Numbered from the stretch's first letter, positions 1 to 8,120 are shown. The stretch is DNA of 64,000 nt from Halomonas korlensis (GCF_900116705.1 NZ_FPBP01000011.1:62001-126000); one strand, 5' to 3'. The notes: a model not told the origin generated them from the letters alone. Program-made: numbers and translations.

Positions 1-34
1 GCTGCCGGGAGAGGCGAAGCGGCTTTTGCAGTAA
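1..34 (+). CDS. 3' end of an unidentified gene (partial)
   Basis: An open frame entering from the left edge ends at TAA (32-34), giving a visible C-terminus of only about ten residues (ending KRLLQ). It lies 100 bp upstream of a phage late-region gene on the same strand, so it could be the tail of a phage gene. The fragment is too short to assign a function, and it may not be a real gene end. Confidence 0.25.
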   Translation, partial: LPGEAKRLLQ

Positions 35-134
35 TACACAGGCCGGCCGGAGAGCATGGCCTCGGTGGATACGGTCGGTTAAAAATTTCGCGAGGTGCCG
101 CCAGGCACGCAACGAATAGAACGAGGAGAGCGCA

Positions 135-767
135 ATGGGCATGCCAGCACTAGCAATGAAGACACCCCGGGCTGAAAGAGGGGCGAGCGTGGACTATCAG
201 CGGTTGAGCTTGCGTAAGCATGGGCAGCTGGCGCAGACCAGCCATCCTGAGTACACCGACGAGGCGGCGCGTTCCTTTGTTGCGCGGCTGCTGGATATGG
301 AGGTCGAGCGACGCACGCTCTATGGGGACGAGCACCTGCAGGGTTACCACAACATCAGCTCCACGGCGCGCATCGGCGAGCCGGCGGGTGGCACAGCCAA
401 GGCGAGGGAACCACTGGCCGACCTTTACCACCGCGGCATCGCGAACCACCAGGCGCACCAAGTGGTGCGGCGCATTATCGAAGCTTCCGGCCTGACCTTC
501 CGCCAGCGGGTGGCGGTACTGATCCAGACCGCCAAGGGCGATCGCCGCTGCAATGGCCCCCGCGGCATGAGCTACGAGCAGATCGTGGCTAATCCCCGGC
601 CTTGGGTGCAATACCTGGGGTGGCCGCCTGGCGCGGCGGCGGGGATGTTCGATAACGCCCAGGCGCTGAAGGATGCAGCCAAGTCGGCGCGCCTTAAATT
701 ACGAAAGTCAGTGAGCGATGAATCAACATCTTGTGTTTTCTCTACGGCTGAGCTACCATATGTATAG
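135..767 (+). CDS. Phage late-region protein, possible antitermination role
   Basis: I do not recognise this 210-residue soluble protein. No signal peptide or membrane segment is visible. It has a basic central helix-rich part (about residues 105-135, with RQRVAVLIQ) and a basic tail. The start is supported by a GAGGAG-like ribosome site just upstream. It stands directly before a lysis cassette, where lambdoid phages carry the Q antiterminator, and a hairpin follows it. This position makes a Q-like regulator plausible, but that is inference from position only; the sequence shows no zinc-binding cysteine cluster typical of several Q families. Confidence 0.55.
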   Translation: MGMPALAMKTPRAERGASVDYQRLSLRKHGQLAQTSHPEYTDEAARSFVARLLDMEVERRTLYGDEHLQGYHNISSTARIGEPAGGTAKAREPLADLYHRGIANHQAHQVVRRIIEASGLTFRQRVAVLIQTAKGDRRCNGPRGMSYEQIVANPRPWVQYLGWPPGAAAGMFDNAQALKDAAKSARLKLRKSVSDESTSCVFSTAELPYV

Positions 768-801
768 ATTGACGATTTAGACGCCAAACGCAGTTCACTA
801 C

Positions 802-838
802 AACGCCCTGCCGGTCGCCCGGTGGGGCGTTTGCGTTT
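802..838 (+). terminator. Probable intrinsic terminator
   Basis: AACGCCC (802-808) pairs with GGGCGTT (825-831). An inner CCGG/CCGG pairing lies in the loop, and a T-rich tract follows. It lies between the late-region gene and the endolysin, where Q-type antitermination would act if present. Confidence 0.5.
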
Positions 839-926
839 GCCCCTGCCAAGGACGGCCATCCCCTTTTCGAACGTGGGCCACCTTGTGCCTTGCTCCGCCC
901 GCGGGGCCTTTCCCTAGGATGATGCT

Positions 927-1466
927 ATGCCTGCCTATCCTCCTGCCCATTGGTATGCGGAGGCTGAGTTACTGCCGTTTGAGCCTCCGGCGCCCGTCGA
1001 TACGCGCGTGGGCAACGTGTCGGCATTCTTGCACATGCTGGCGCATGCCGAAGGCACGACTGGCTTTGGTTCGCAGGATGGTTACAACGTGATCGTCGGC
1101 GGCGGTGTCTTCCACGGCTATGACGATCACCCGCGCCAAAGCATCCATCTGCCGCGCTATGGGATCTCGTCCACGGCCGCCGGGCGGTACCAGTTTCTCA
1201 TCAGCACCTGGGACGATCTGGTTCGCCGCTTCGGCTATCGCGACTTCTCCCCGGCCAATCAGGATGCTGGCGCTATCCAGCTGATCCGTCAGTGCCGTGC
1301 CCTTCGCTTGGTGAAAGACGACCAGCTAAAAGAGGCCATTGATGCTTGCAGCGCGATCTGGGCGAGCTTGCCCGGTGCCGGTTACGGCCAGCGAGAAGTG
1401 GCGATCGACGAGTTGGAGAGCGTTTACCGCCAGGCTGGCGGGCGTGCTGAGGATCACAGAGGCTAG
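927..1466 (+). CDS. Phage endolysin, lambda R-like lytic transglycosylase
   Basis: This 179-residue protein should cleave the glycan strands of peptidoglycan at the end of the phage cycle. The lambda R-like (GH24/GH104-type) pattern is clear: a catalytic glutamate in LAHAEGT (about residue 38), a GGGVFHGYDDHPR stretch, the STAAGRYQF motif (about 82-90), a FSPANQDAGAIQLI segment and a closing IWASLPGAGYGQ. There is no signal peptide, so release would depend on the holin-like proteins that follow. An AGGA site precedes the ATG. It is the first gene of the lysis cassette and is followed 10 bp later by a small membrane protein. Confidence 0.88.
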   Translation: MPAYPPAHWYAEAELLPFEPPAPVDTRVGNVSAFLHMLAHAEGTTGFGSQDGYNVIVGGGVFHGYDDHPRQSIHLPRYGISSTAAGRYQFLISTWDDLVRRFGYRDFSPANQDAGAIQLIRQCRALRLVKDDQLKEAIDACSAIWASLPGAGYGQREVAIDELESVYRQAGGRAEDHRG

Positions 1467-1476
1467 TGAGGACCCC

Positions 1477-1731
1477 ATGGATAAGATGCCCGATGTCTGG
1501 GATATGATTTTTACTCAGACCCCGAGCGTCCTGCGATGGGCGCTCGGGGTCTTGATAATGGGAATCTTTACGCTCGCGAGTTTTCTCTTTCGCCGGCACC
1601 AAGACGATATAAAAGCCATTCGTGAGCGCCTCGATAAGCTGGAAATGCGAATACAGGCGCAGAACGTCGAGACGAATCGGTTGCTGTTCCAGATCGCCCG
1701 CAACACAAATCGAGCGGAGGAGGAGTCGTAA
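1477..1731 (+). CDS. Small phage membrane protein, holin or antiholin candidate
   Basis: This 84-residue protein has one hydrophobic segment (about residues 15-36, VLRWALGVLIMGIFTLASFLF) followed by a charged helical tail likely to form a coiled coil. The start was placed at the ATG behind GAGG rather than at longer in-frame starts that run into the endolysin gene. Its stop overlaps the next ATG (TAATG), so the two small proteins are probably co-translated. Single-span membrane proteins with cytoplasmic coiled coils are common partners of holins. Which of the two neighbours makes the lesion cannot be decided from sequence. Confidence 0.7.
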   Translation: MDKMPDVWDMIFTQTPSVLRWALGVLIMGIFTLASFLFRRHQDDIKAIRERLDKLEMRIQAQNVETNRLLFQIARNTNRAEEES

Positions 1732-1934
1732 TGCAGTTAATTCCTAAATCTCGTAATGCGATGAAGCTATGGAGCATCCGTTTGGCGATTGCATCGGCTG
1801 CACTGGGCGCCGTCGAGGCGATCCTGCCGGTGTGGCAGGGGATGGTTCCCGAAGGCGTGTTCGCGTCGATCGCTTCGGCGACGGCCGTGGCCGCGGCGGT
1901 GGCGCGTGTTATCAAACAAGAAGGGCTGTCGTAA
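1731..1934 (+). CDS. Small phage holin (DUF7940-like)
   Basis: This is a 67-residue protein with two likely membrane helices (about residues 14-32 and 41-58) separated by a short turn containing a proline and a tryptophan, and with a basic end (RVIKQ). Length, topology and position between the endolysin and spanins fit a class II holin, which would permeabilise the inner membrane and release the endolysin. It starts by TAATG overlap with the upstream gene and ends by TAATG overlap with the spanin, so the cassette is translationally linked. Confidence 0.7.
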   Translation: MQLIPKSRNAMKLWSIRLAIASAALGAVEAILPVWQGMVPEGVFASIASATAVAAAVARVIKQEGLS

Positions 1935-2446
1935 TGGCGTTACTGCAAACTGGAAGGACTGCCCTAATGGCGTTATTGCGATTGGTACCGGTCTGGGTAT
2001 GGGCCGGCCTGTTGGCCGCCATCCTCGCTGGCCTGGGCTGGCTGCAATGGGAGCGGGTCACCGCCCAGCGCGATGCGGCCCAGGCCGAACTGATAAGCAC
2101 CCGGGGAGAGGTCGCCGCCCTGGAGAGCGCGCTGGAGTGGCGCCGTAAGAACGCCCGCCAGCTGGTGGGCGCTCTCGAGCAGCGCGAGCAGGACCTGGCC
2201 AGCGCTCAAACCGAAATTCACGGGCATCTTCAGGCCCTTGACAATATGGGAGACGACGATGCCGCGTTTCATGATTGGGCTGCTGAGCCTGTGCCTACTG
2301 CTGTTGATGACTGGCTGCGCCGCCTCCGAGATACGAACGGTACCGATCATGGTGACGCCGACGGTGCCGCATCACCTGACGGCGCCGCTGGAGCCCCCGG
2401 GGGTGAGCATGATCAATCACCGCGACCTGCTGGCGCTGATCGCTGA
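1934..2446 (+). CDS. Inner-membrane spanin (Rz-like)
   Basis: This 170-residue protein has one N-terminal membrane helix (about residues 17-38) and a long charged periplasmic coiled coil (about 40-110) with DAAQAEL and EQREQDL heptads, the architecture of Rz. With Rz1 it would fuse the inner and outer membranes at lysis. The start overlaps the preceding stop as TAATG. A second in-frame start at 1967 lies in a near-copy of the same start context, so a shorter form of 159 residues is possible. Its 3' half contains the Rz1 gene in another frame, as in lambda. Confidence 0.78.
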   Translation: MALLQTGRTALMALLRLVPVWVWAGLLAAILAGLGWLQWERVTAQRDAAQAELISTRGEVAALESALEWRRKNARQLVGALEQREQDLASAQTEIHGHLQALDNMGDDDAAFHDWAAEPVPTAVDDWLRRLRDTNGTDHGDADGAASPDGAAGAPGGEHDQSPRPAGADR

Positions 2447-2531
2447 TTACGAAAAATTGAGACGCCGCGCCAACGCCGATCGGGCGGCCGTGGAGGTGAT
2501 CCTCGCTAGCGATGCGGGCACCGACGAATGA
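2259..2531 (+). CDS. Outer-membrane spanin lipoprotein (Rz1-like), overlapping Rz
   Basis: This 90-residue lipoprotein starts inside the Rz gene in a different frame and runs 85 bp past it. The signal peptide has a leucine-rich core and the lipobox LMTGC (cysteine about residue 20), followed by a proline-containing stretch (VTPTVPHHLTAPLEPP). Both are hallmarks of Rz1. The ATG at 2259 was preferred because GGAGA lies just upstream; a start 21 bp earlier is also open. The nested arrangement with an inner-membrane coiled-coil protein is strong support for a two-component spanin. Confidence 0.82.
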   Translation: MPRFMIGLLSLCLLLLMTGCAASEIRTVPIMVTPTVPHHLTAPLEPPGVSMINHRDLLALIADYEKLRRRANADRAAVEVILASDAGTDE

Positions 2532-2721
2532 CACCCCCGGATCATCCAGCGCTTCTGTTACATGCTGGTATCTGTGTGGGTCAGCGCCAGAAGGTGTTCT
2601 GGCTGCTTGCGACGACACATTTCCTATAAGTAATTCACCGAGTGGGGCTGGCGAATTGTGAACGAGACAGACAGTTAGCCGCTCACTCAAAAGCTTGGCC
2701 TTAAGCGCCAAGATCACACTT

Positions 2722-2745
2722 GCCCGCCTTCGTGCGGGCTTTTTT
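2722..2745 (+). terminator. Intrinsic terminator after lysis cassette
   Basis: A GCCCG/CGGGC stem around a TTCG tetraloop is followed by seven T. It lies about 190 bp past the Rz1 stop and 75 bp before the tail spike start. The rest of the 2532-2820 interval shows no gene. Confidence 0.8.
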
Positions 2746-2820
2746 ATGACCGTTCGCTGGGCGCCGTGGTGATAGAGCGCCTTCGATTCAAAGCGAACAC
2801 ACTGAGTAGAGGACTTCGTA

Positions 2821-4884
2821 ATGACGACAGGAATCAACAGGTTTGACGGCAAAGGTGATTTCACCACGTCAATGACCCGTGTGGTGGGTAGCGTGGACAC
2901 AAGTGTTATCGCACAGTCCGGCACGCCGGGGGGTAGCGTGCTGCGCTACGACTGTACTGGTGGCTCGACTGTCAATCTCTACGCCCTGGCCGACCCCGTC
3001 GCGAGCAAGGCGTACGACCTCGTCGCGCTGATCTATCGCCCCAGAGACAGCGATCACATCGCTGCGCTGGCATTCAGTGATAAAAGCGGCAATGCCATCA
3101 TCGGCGGCCTGCGCAACAACCCGGTCGATGCGACCCTGCGTGCCTGGAACGGCGACCTGAAAACTGAGGTCAATTTCGCCCATGGCACCAGCCAGCCAGG
3201 CTGGACTTGGGTGGCGATGCGCCGTAAGGGTGACACCGTCGAGTTGCAGATGTGGGCGGCTGACATGAAAGCCCCCGATTTCGGTGCCAAGAAACGTGCC
3301 GATGCCAAGGCGAAGACCATCACCTGGAAGAGTTCCTCGCCCGTGGTGCCGGGTCTTGCCTTCGTTCTGACAGCATCTCCTGAGCGCACAATGGACATCG
3401 CCTACCTGGCGTACGGCAGTGATGGCGATGCCGCCCCGCTGCCGGGTGGCGTGGTCGGCGAGGAGCCCAAGCCCGAGCCGAAACCCGAGCCGAAACCTGA
3501 GCCGAAACCCGAGCCGAAACCTGAGCCGAAACCTGAGCCAGAGCCCGAGCCGAAGCCGGAACCAGAGCCCGAGCCGAAACCTGAGCCGAAACCTGAGCCG
3601 AAACCTGAGCCAGTGCCGAAGCCCGAAGAGCCCACCGATCCGGCCAGGGGTCCTGAAGGCCCCATGGGTCCTGAAGGTCCGATGGGTCCTGCCGGCCCGC
3701 GTGGCCCCAAGGGCGAATCAGGCGGTGGCGGTGGCAGTGGCAGTGGCACCGGCCCGGTGATCAACGTCGTCGGCCGCCAGGTCAGCAACAAGCAGATGGA
3801 CATCAAGGCGACCGATGATGCGTCTGTCGGCCGTGATCGCCTGCAACAGTTCATTGACAACTGCGCTAGCGACAACGTCACCGGCTTCATCGACGAGGAA
3901 TACTGGGCCATCGACAATACGGTCTACCTACACTCCGGTCAGCGGCTCGTCGGGCGTGGCATGCACGACACCACCATCGATTGCCCGACCGACCAATGGG
4001 ACGACGACAAGTTCTATGCGATGCGCCTGACGGCCAGTCGCAACGGCGAGATCGGGCAGGGCTGCTATCTGGCTGACTTCGGCCTCGTCGGGGCAGACAA
4101 AACACGCGCCGATGACGGTCCCCTGGTGCGCTTGGATGGTCTGATCGATGCCGTGGTCGAGCGCATGCGCTTCGAAGATCCGAGCTCCTATGGCCTGTTC
4201 GTCTCCGGGTATGGCATTGGTGACTACGTCAACGAGATCGACTCGGATTTCTGGAATTCGTCGTTCCGGGTCGCGGTGCGGGACTGCCTGGCGCTGCGCG
4301 GACAGATTGGCTTTGGCACCGAGGGTGGCGCCCAGCACATCCTGATGTCGCACAACACCGCCATCGGCAATACCGGCGGCGGGCTAGGTGGCCTGCATGG
4401 CTTTCGCTCGGCCTCCGGGTACGGCGTGCGCTACATCGGCAACGAGATCCGTGGCTATCGGAACGGCTTCCTGCTCGACCGTCACCGCCAGATGGAGCTG
4501 ATGGGCAACAACATGCAGCAGGTCCGCAACGGAATCTGCCTGGGCAGCTTCTACGAGCGTGACCAGGAGATATCGACCTCGACCCGCATCATGCACAACT
4601 ACTTCAATTGCAACCTGGACGATGGCGGCAAGCCGCGGGCGATCAACGATGCGTATATCAGCAATCGTCAGGTCAACGGTGTGACTATTGGCGGGAACCA
4701 GATCGAGAAGGGAACCATCCTTCTCCGCAACTCCAAGCGGGTCAATGTGTACGGCAACACCTCAGTGAGCGGGGATGATGTGATCAGCATCGACTCCGAC
4801 GTGTCTGGCGTAATTCACGGTAACCTGATGGATGTCAGCGGCTCGTCGAGCAATGTACGTTCCACCAACAACGGAGCAATCTGA
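2821..4884 (+). CDS. Modular phage tail spike with beta-helix receptor-binding domain
   Basis: The 687-residue protein has three parts. Residues 1-205 form a beta-rich, LamG/concanavalin-like head. Residues 215-270 are a proline-lysine-glutamate linker built from [13 protein letters not shown] repeats, followed at 277-299 by collagen-like Gly-X-Y triplets ([10 protein letters not shown]) and a glycine-serine hinge. Residues about 310-687 have the asparagine-rich, short-strand look of a right-handed beta-helix (pectate lyase 3 / tail spike fold) and probably bind or cut a surface polysaccharide. It has its own terminators on both sides. No tail assembly genes adjoin it here. A secreted non-phage adhesin is less likely, because there is no signal peptide. 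Confidence 0.75.
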   Translation: MTTGINRFDGKGDFTTSMTRVVGSVDTSVIAQSGTPGGSVLRYDCTGGSTVNLYALADPVASKAYDLVALIYRPRDSDHIAALAFSDKSGNAIIGGLRNNPVDATLRAWNGDLKTEVNFAHGTSQPGWTWVAMRRKGDTVELQMWAADMKAPDFGAKKRADAKAKTITWKSSSPVVPGLAFVLTASPERTMDIAYLAYGSDGDAAPLPGGVVGEEPKPEPKPEPKPEPKPEPKPEPKPEPEPEPKPEPEPEPKPEPKPEPKPEPVPKPEEPTDPARGPEGPMGPEGPMGPAGPRGPKGESGGGGGSGSGTGPVINVVGRQVSNKQMDIKATDDASVGRDRLQQFIDNCASDNVTGFIDEEYWAIDNTVYLHSGQRLVGRGMHDTTIDCPTDQWDDDKFYAMRLTASRNGEIGQGCYLADFGLVGADKTRADDGPLVRLDGLIDAVVERMRFEDPSSYGLFVSGYGIGDYVNEIDSDFWNSSFRVAVRDCLALRGQIGFGTEGGAQHILMSHNTAIGNTGGGLGGLHGFRSASGYGVRYIGNEIRGYRNGFLLDRHRQMELMGNNMQQVRNGICLGSFYERDQEISTSTRIMHNYFNCNLDDGGKPRAINDAYISNRQVNGVTIGGNQIEKGTILLRNSKRVNVYGNTSVSGDDVISIDSDVSGVIHGNLMDVSGSSSNVRSTNNGAI
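3463..3717 (+). repeat. 12-bp tandem repeats plus collagen-like triplets inside the spike gene
   Basis: From about 3463 to 3615 the coding sequence is a degenerate tandem array of a 12-bp unit read as GAGCCGAAACCY, encoding E-P-K-P. It is followed at 3649-3717 by Gly-X-Y codons. The units vary at the third codon position and in one substitution (E for K), so copies could expand or contract by slippage without a frameshift. Confidence 0.9.
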
Positions 4885-4924
4885 AAGGTAATTTTAGTTG
4901 CTAGCCCAAGCACCACACCACTCA

Positions 4925-4947
4925 GCCGCCCTCGAGGCGGCTTTTTT
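4925..4947 (+). terminator. Intrinsic terminator after tail spike
   Basis: GCCGCC and GGCGGC form a perfect 6-bp stem around CTCGA, followed by six T. It lies 41 bp past the spike stop codon. Apart from this, 4885-5176 shows no gene. Confidence 0.85.
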
Positions 4948-5176
4948 GTGCCTGGCGCTGCTGCGGCCAAAAATTTTGACCTGGCCAGCGTCAGCTTGGA
5001 TGGCCCTATACCCCTATGACTCGCGCCTTGAATGCCTCCCCTTCTCGAGCTAATGGCGAAGTATGGCCCATTCGTATTCCCGCAATTGTTCCAATCCTTA
5101 TCGCTAGAAAACAAGTGAAGCTCCGCTGCGTCATACACTATTGCGTTACAAGGAAATTAAATGAGTACAATCAACA

Positions 5177-5440
5177 GTTGCCGCCAAGCGCGGCGCCAAC
5201 AAGGAGATGGGCGACAGCTCGATGAAAACGCTGCTGCTGGCAATCGAGAAGGCCAAGGCCAGCATCTGTGCCAAGGTCGAGCACCCGTTTCATATCATCA
5301 AGAACCTCATCGGCTACCGGAAGGGGCGCTACAAGGGACTGGCCAAGCACCAGGCGCAGCTATTCACCCTATTCGCCCTCGGCAACCTGGTATGGGCCAC
5401 ACGATGTCAAGAGCGTTTTGATGGAACCAATATGCCTTGA
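5177..5440 (+). pseudogene. IS5-family transposase, C-terminal remnant
   Basis: The reading frame carries the conserved end of IS5-type DDE transposases: AAKRGANKEM, then an AKASI-AKVEHPFHIIKNL stretch, then YKGLAKHQAQLFTLFALGNLV. The glutamate in VEHPF corresponds to the last catalytic acidic residue. The frame is open further upstream only for a few codons, and the two aspartates with the N-terminal two thirds of the protein are missing, so it cannot be active. No terminal inverted repeat or target duplication could be identified. It marks an old insertion and deletion between the spike and the integrase. Confidence 0.85.
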
Positions 5441-5670
5441 ACCCGGCCGGGTCGCTGAATAACTCGACAGCCACGAAAAACAGACCCACCTGAAGGGACC
5501 AGATAATGACCGCTGAGGCGGTGAGGGGGCCAATTTGGCGCTTGCATCGCACAGGACCGAATTGTTATGCGGTTCCCTAATGGGGTTAGGGTACTCCATT
5601 GGTTAAAAGTAACAGGATGATAGGGCCGGCTTATTAGTGTTGATTCATGAGCCTTCATGAATGGCAAATC
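5441..5670. other. AT-richer non-coding stretch with inverted repeats, 3' of the integrase
   Basis: No credible gene is seen. Two inverted repeats stand out. CCCTAA (5575-5580) pairs with TTAGGG (5586-5591). ATTCATGA (5643-5650) pairs with TCATGAAT (5655-5662), 8 bp beyond the integrase stop codon; it may terminate integrase transcription or bind a protein. Base composition is visibly more AT-rich than in the flanking chromosome. Confidence 0.5.
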
Positions 5671-6921
5671 TTACAGCGTGGGGGCGGCGGTTTCGTTCGA
5701 TACGCCGGGTACTGGTGAAGAATCCCCATCGGTGGTACCCCCGGCAAGCGCATCGAGGTAGTCGCTGTACCACTGCATCATCCTCCGACGATTCTCCAGG
5801 TAAGCGGCCTGGTTGTAGATCCCTTCCATTCCCTTGGGCGTGTGAGCGAGCTGCGCCTCGGTCCATTGAGCGGGCCAGCCGTGCTCGCTGAGCAGTGTCT
5901 TTGCCGTGTGCCGCGATCCATGCCCCGTCATTCGCCCCCGGTAGCCGATCCGCGAAAAGGCAGTGTTGATAGCCATGTCGGAGATGACCGGCGACTTGGC
6001 GCCTTCACCCGGGAATAGATAGCGCGAGCGACCTGTCATGGGTCGCAATGCCTTCAGATTCTCAAGCACCTGGCGTGGTAATGGCACCACGTGGTCACGG
6101 CGCATCTTCATTTTCTGCCCGGGCACTCGCCACACATCTCCCTCAATCTCATCCCATTCAGCCCAACGAACCATGCCCGGCCTCGAGGCGGTGCGCACCA
6201 CCATCCATGCCGCCGTGCGCACGATCATCTTGCTCGGCGAGTCGGCCAGGGCCCGCAGGAATTCCGGCAGATCCTTTTCCACCAGGTGAGGGTAGCGCTG
6301 TTCCTTCGGTGGATGGGCGGCGATGTCGGTCAGGTTGCTCGCCGGATTGTTCTCGGTGTGCCCCATGGCGATGGCGCGCCCGAAAATCTGGTTTAGCCAG
6401 GTACGCGACTTCTCTGCCGTATTATAGGCCCCGCGCTCCTCGATTGCCGCCTGTAGCTTTGCGCAGTCGCCGCGGGTGATCTTGTCGATCGGCTTGGATC
6501 CCAGAGCGGGTAGGGCGTCGTTGTCTCGCCAGTAGCGGATCCCCTTGAGCGTCTTCTCGGCGCGACCCTTGTCGACCTTATCCTGATACCACGCCTCGAT
6601 GACCTCCTTGAACGGGTGCACCTGGGCGCCGCGCCGGAACTCGACAGGGTCTATGCCATCGGCCACCAGCTCGGCGATTCGCTGCGCTTCCTGGCGAGCT
6701 CGCTTCGCTGTGGTGTCCGGATACCCACCGATTCCCATCCACGCCCAGCGATCTGTGGCCGGTTTTTTGTAACGTACCTCCCAGCGCTTACGCCCCGTGG
6801 TCGACACCACTAAGTACAGCCGATCCACGCCGTAGCTCTCCCGATACTCTTTGGCTTCGGGTTCAAGGGTTTGCAGAACGGTGTCGGCCAGCGGGCGGCG
6901 TTTGATAGCGGTGCGTTTCAT
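5671..6921 (-). CDS. P4-type tyrosine integrase
   Basis: This 416-residue site-specific recombinase would integrate and excise the element. The N-terminus (about 1-95) is the arm-binding DUF4102-type domain of P4-like integrases (LYLVVSTTGRKRWEVRY and GGYPDTTAKRARQEA). The catalytic domain shows the first arginine in RTASRPGMVRW (about residue 249), HGSRHTAKTLL (about 336-346), QLAH (about 358) and the nucleophilic tyrosine in GIYNQAAYLENRR. Length and motifs look complete, so the enzyme may be functional. It is transcribed away from the adjacent tRNA-Gly 3' end, the standard layout for a tRNA-integrated element. Confidence 0.92.
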   Translation of the reverse strand: MKRTAIKRRPLADTVLQTLEPEAKEYRESYGVDRLYLVVSTTGRKRWEVRYKKPATDRWAWMGIGGYPDTTAKRARQEAQRIAELVADGIDPVEFRRGAQVHPFKEVIEAWYQDKVDKGRAEKTLKGIRYWRDNDALPALGSKPIDKITRGDCAKLQAAIEERGAYNTAEKSRTWLNQIFGRAIAMGHTENNPASNLTDIAAHPPKEQRYPHLVEKDLPEFLRALADSPSKMIVRTAAWMVVRTASRPGMVRWAEWDEIEGDVWRVPGQKMKMRRDHVVPLPRQVLENLKALRPMTGRSRYLFPGEGAKSPVISDMAINTAFSRIGYRGRMTGHGSRHTAKTLLSEHGWPAQWTEAQLAHTPKGMEGIYNQAAYLENRRRMMQWYSDYLDALAGGTTDGDSSPVPGVSNETAAPTL

Positions 6922-6928
6922 GTTGGCC

Positions 6929-6967
6929 GTGTATGGTTGGATTTACCCCATACACTATCCCATACAC
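6929..6967. promoter_or_regulatory. Repeated CCATACAC motifs between integrase and tRNA, candidate arm-type or operator sites
   Basis: CCCATACAC occurs at 6947-6955 and again at 6959-6967, 12 bp apart, and its inverse GTGTATGG lies at 6929-6936. All are within 50 bp upstream of the integrase start, where arm-type integrase sites or an excisionase/repressor operator would be expected. The function is inferred from position and repetition. Confidence 0.5.
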
Positions 6968-7080
6968 GCTGCCTTGCGCTATGCCCGATAATGACCGGGC
7001 AAGATTGGACAACAGATGCAGGTAGTTAGCGGCTTTCAGAGGGATCGTGCGGGATATCCGTGGGTGTTCGTACAGCCCAT

Positions 7081-7154
7081 TGGAGCGGGTGAAGGGAATC
7101 GAACCCTCGTCTTAAGCTTGGGAAGCTTCTGCTCTGCCATTGAGCTACACCCGC
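7081..7154 (-). tRNA. tRNA-Gly(CCC), probable attachment site
   Basis: The reverse strand folds as a 74-nt tRNA with encoded CCA. It has a 7-bp acceptor stem (GCGGGTG/CACCCGC with adjacent TCCA end), a T arm with GGTTCGATTCC, and an anticodon loop TTCCCAA giving CCC for glycine. Base 27 faces an A in the anticodon stem, a mild mismatch. The 3' end points to the integrase 160 bp away, so the phage-like element most likely recombined into this 3' half and restored it. The second att copy is not in the window. Confidence 0.95.
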
Positions 7155-7165
7155 AAGGCTTTTTG

Positions 7166-7195
7166 ATAGTAATTCCAAGGCGTTGGCCTTTGCAA
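7166..7195 (-). promoter_or_regulatory. Likely promoter of tRNA-Gly
   Basis: On the reverse strand TTGCAA (7190-7195) and TACTAT (7166-7171) are separated by 18 bp and end 11 bp before the tRNA 5' end, a good sigma-70 arrangement. Confidence 0.6.
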
Positions 7196-7477
7196 GGCGT
7201 GTCGCGTTTTCCCTTTCGGTGGATCGATGCTGCTGTGTCGGCGGCCCCATACGAAACAGTCTGGCAGCTTCGAAGAAAAATTCAGCCGCAGCGAGAACTT
7301 TTGCGTCAAGCGCTGTCAGACCTAGTACAGGCCAACAGTGCGATAGCAGTCGCTAATACTGTTGACTTGGCTAGCTTATTCGATCCTTGCTTGCCGCCTC
7401 TTCACGAGGCGGCTTTCTTTTGGGCAAGTGGCGAACTTTTAGGCTAGTGGTAGGAGTTTTTTAGATAGCAGGCCAGC
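7196..7477. other. Non-coding interval between tRNA promoter and CBS gene
   Basis: No gene can be supported in this stretch. The only clear structure is the hairpin listed at 7393-7420. Upstream of that hairpin the plus strand has no convincing open frame, so whatever transcript it ends is unknown. Confidence 0.5.
7393..7420 (+). terminator. Intrinsic terminator
   Basis: GCCGCCTC pairs perfectly with GAGGCGGC around TTCAC, and TTTCTTTT follows. It reads best on the plus strand, where no upstream gene is apparent. On the minus strand it would lie 3' of the CBS gene but lacks a good T tract there. Confidence 0.7.
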
Positions 7478-7885
7478 TCAGCTGTAGCGCATGCGCAGCA
7501 CGGCACTCAGTACATCGCGGCGGGTGACGATACCGACCAGACGGTCCTGTTCGACGACCGGATAGACCTTGGGCTTTGCGCCGCGCATCTCCTGAGCCAG
7601 ATCGCTGATGCTCTTGTTGGGCGAGACCGACAATACCTCATTGCGCATCAGCTCACGGACCAGCGGTGGCTCCTCATTCAGGTAAGAGCTTTCCAGGACC
7701 TTGCCCAGCACGTCCTGCTCGGAAATGAAGCCGATAAGATGATCGCGCTCATCGACGACGGGAACGCCCGGCAAGCGATGCAGCGCCAGGCCTTGGGCCA
7801 GAGTCGAGATCGAGGTCTTGCCGGTCACTCGATAGCAGTCACGCGACATGATCTCGCGAACGGTGGTAGGGGCCTTGTTGAGCAT
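7478..7885 (-). CDS. CBS-domain pair protein
   Basis: This 135-residue protein consists of two consecutive CBS motifs (about residues 10-60 and 75-130), marked by LPGVPVVDERDHLIGFISEQDVL and VYPVVEQDRLVGIVTRRDVL. CBS pairs bind adenine nucleotides and usually sense energy state or ionic strength. No catalytic domain is attached, so it probably acts on a partner. The ATG at 7885 was chosen because GAGGAGAAA precedes it; an open extension upstream lacks a ribosome site and CBS similarity. It is monocistronic. The partner is unknown. Confidence 0.85.
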   Translation of the reverse strand: MLNKAPTTVREIMSRDCYRVTGKTSISTLAQGLALHRLPGVPVVDERDHLIGFISEQDVLGKVLESSYLNEEPPLVRELMRNEVLSVSPNKSISDLAQEMRGAKPKVYPVVEQDRLVGIVTRRDVLSAVLRMRYS

Positions 7886-8120
7886 CGCATTTCTCCTCAG
7901 CTGCATAGATGCCGGTATCCGGGTGCCTGACCCGGCCTCGAGTACAGCATAGCCGACACGTCTGAGGCATGATGACAGGGACATCGATAACCGCCAACGT
8001 TTCACTTTCGGATTGTCCGGAGGCCAAGGAACCCCCGTCAGGCATAGATTTCCAATATGCCACACTGAGTCATTGCCAATGCCGCCATTGGCGATGAGAT
8101 ACGCTTGAAGGAGATGTCAC

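Noticed and set aside
135..767. Considered naming this gene as antiterminator Q
   Set aside because: Position fits, but no Q-family motif is visible, so only a cautious description was given.
3463..3615. Short regular repeats considered as a CRISPR array
   Set aside because: The units are directly adjacent 12-mers without spacers and encode an E-P-K-P linker in frame.
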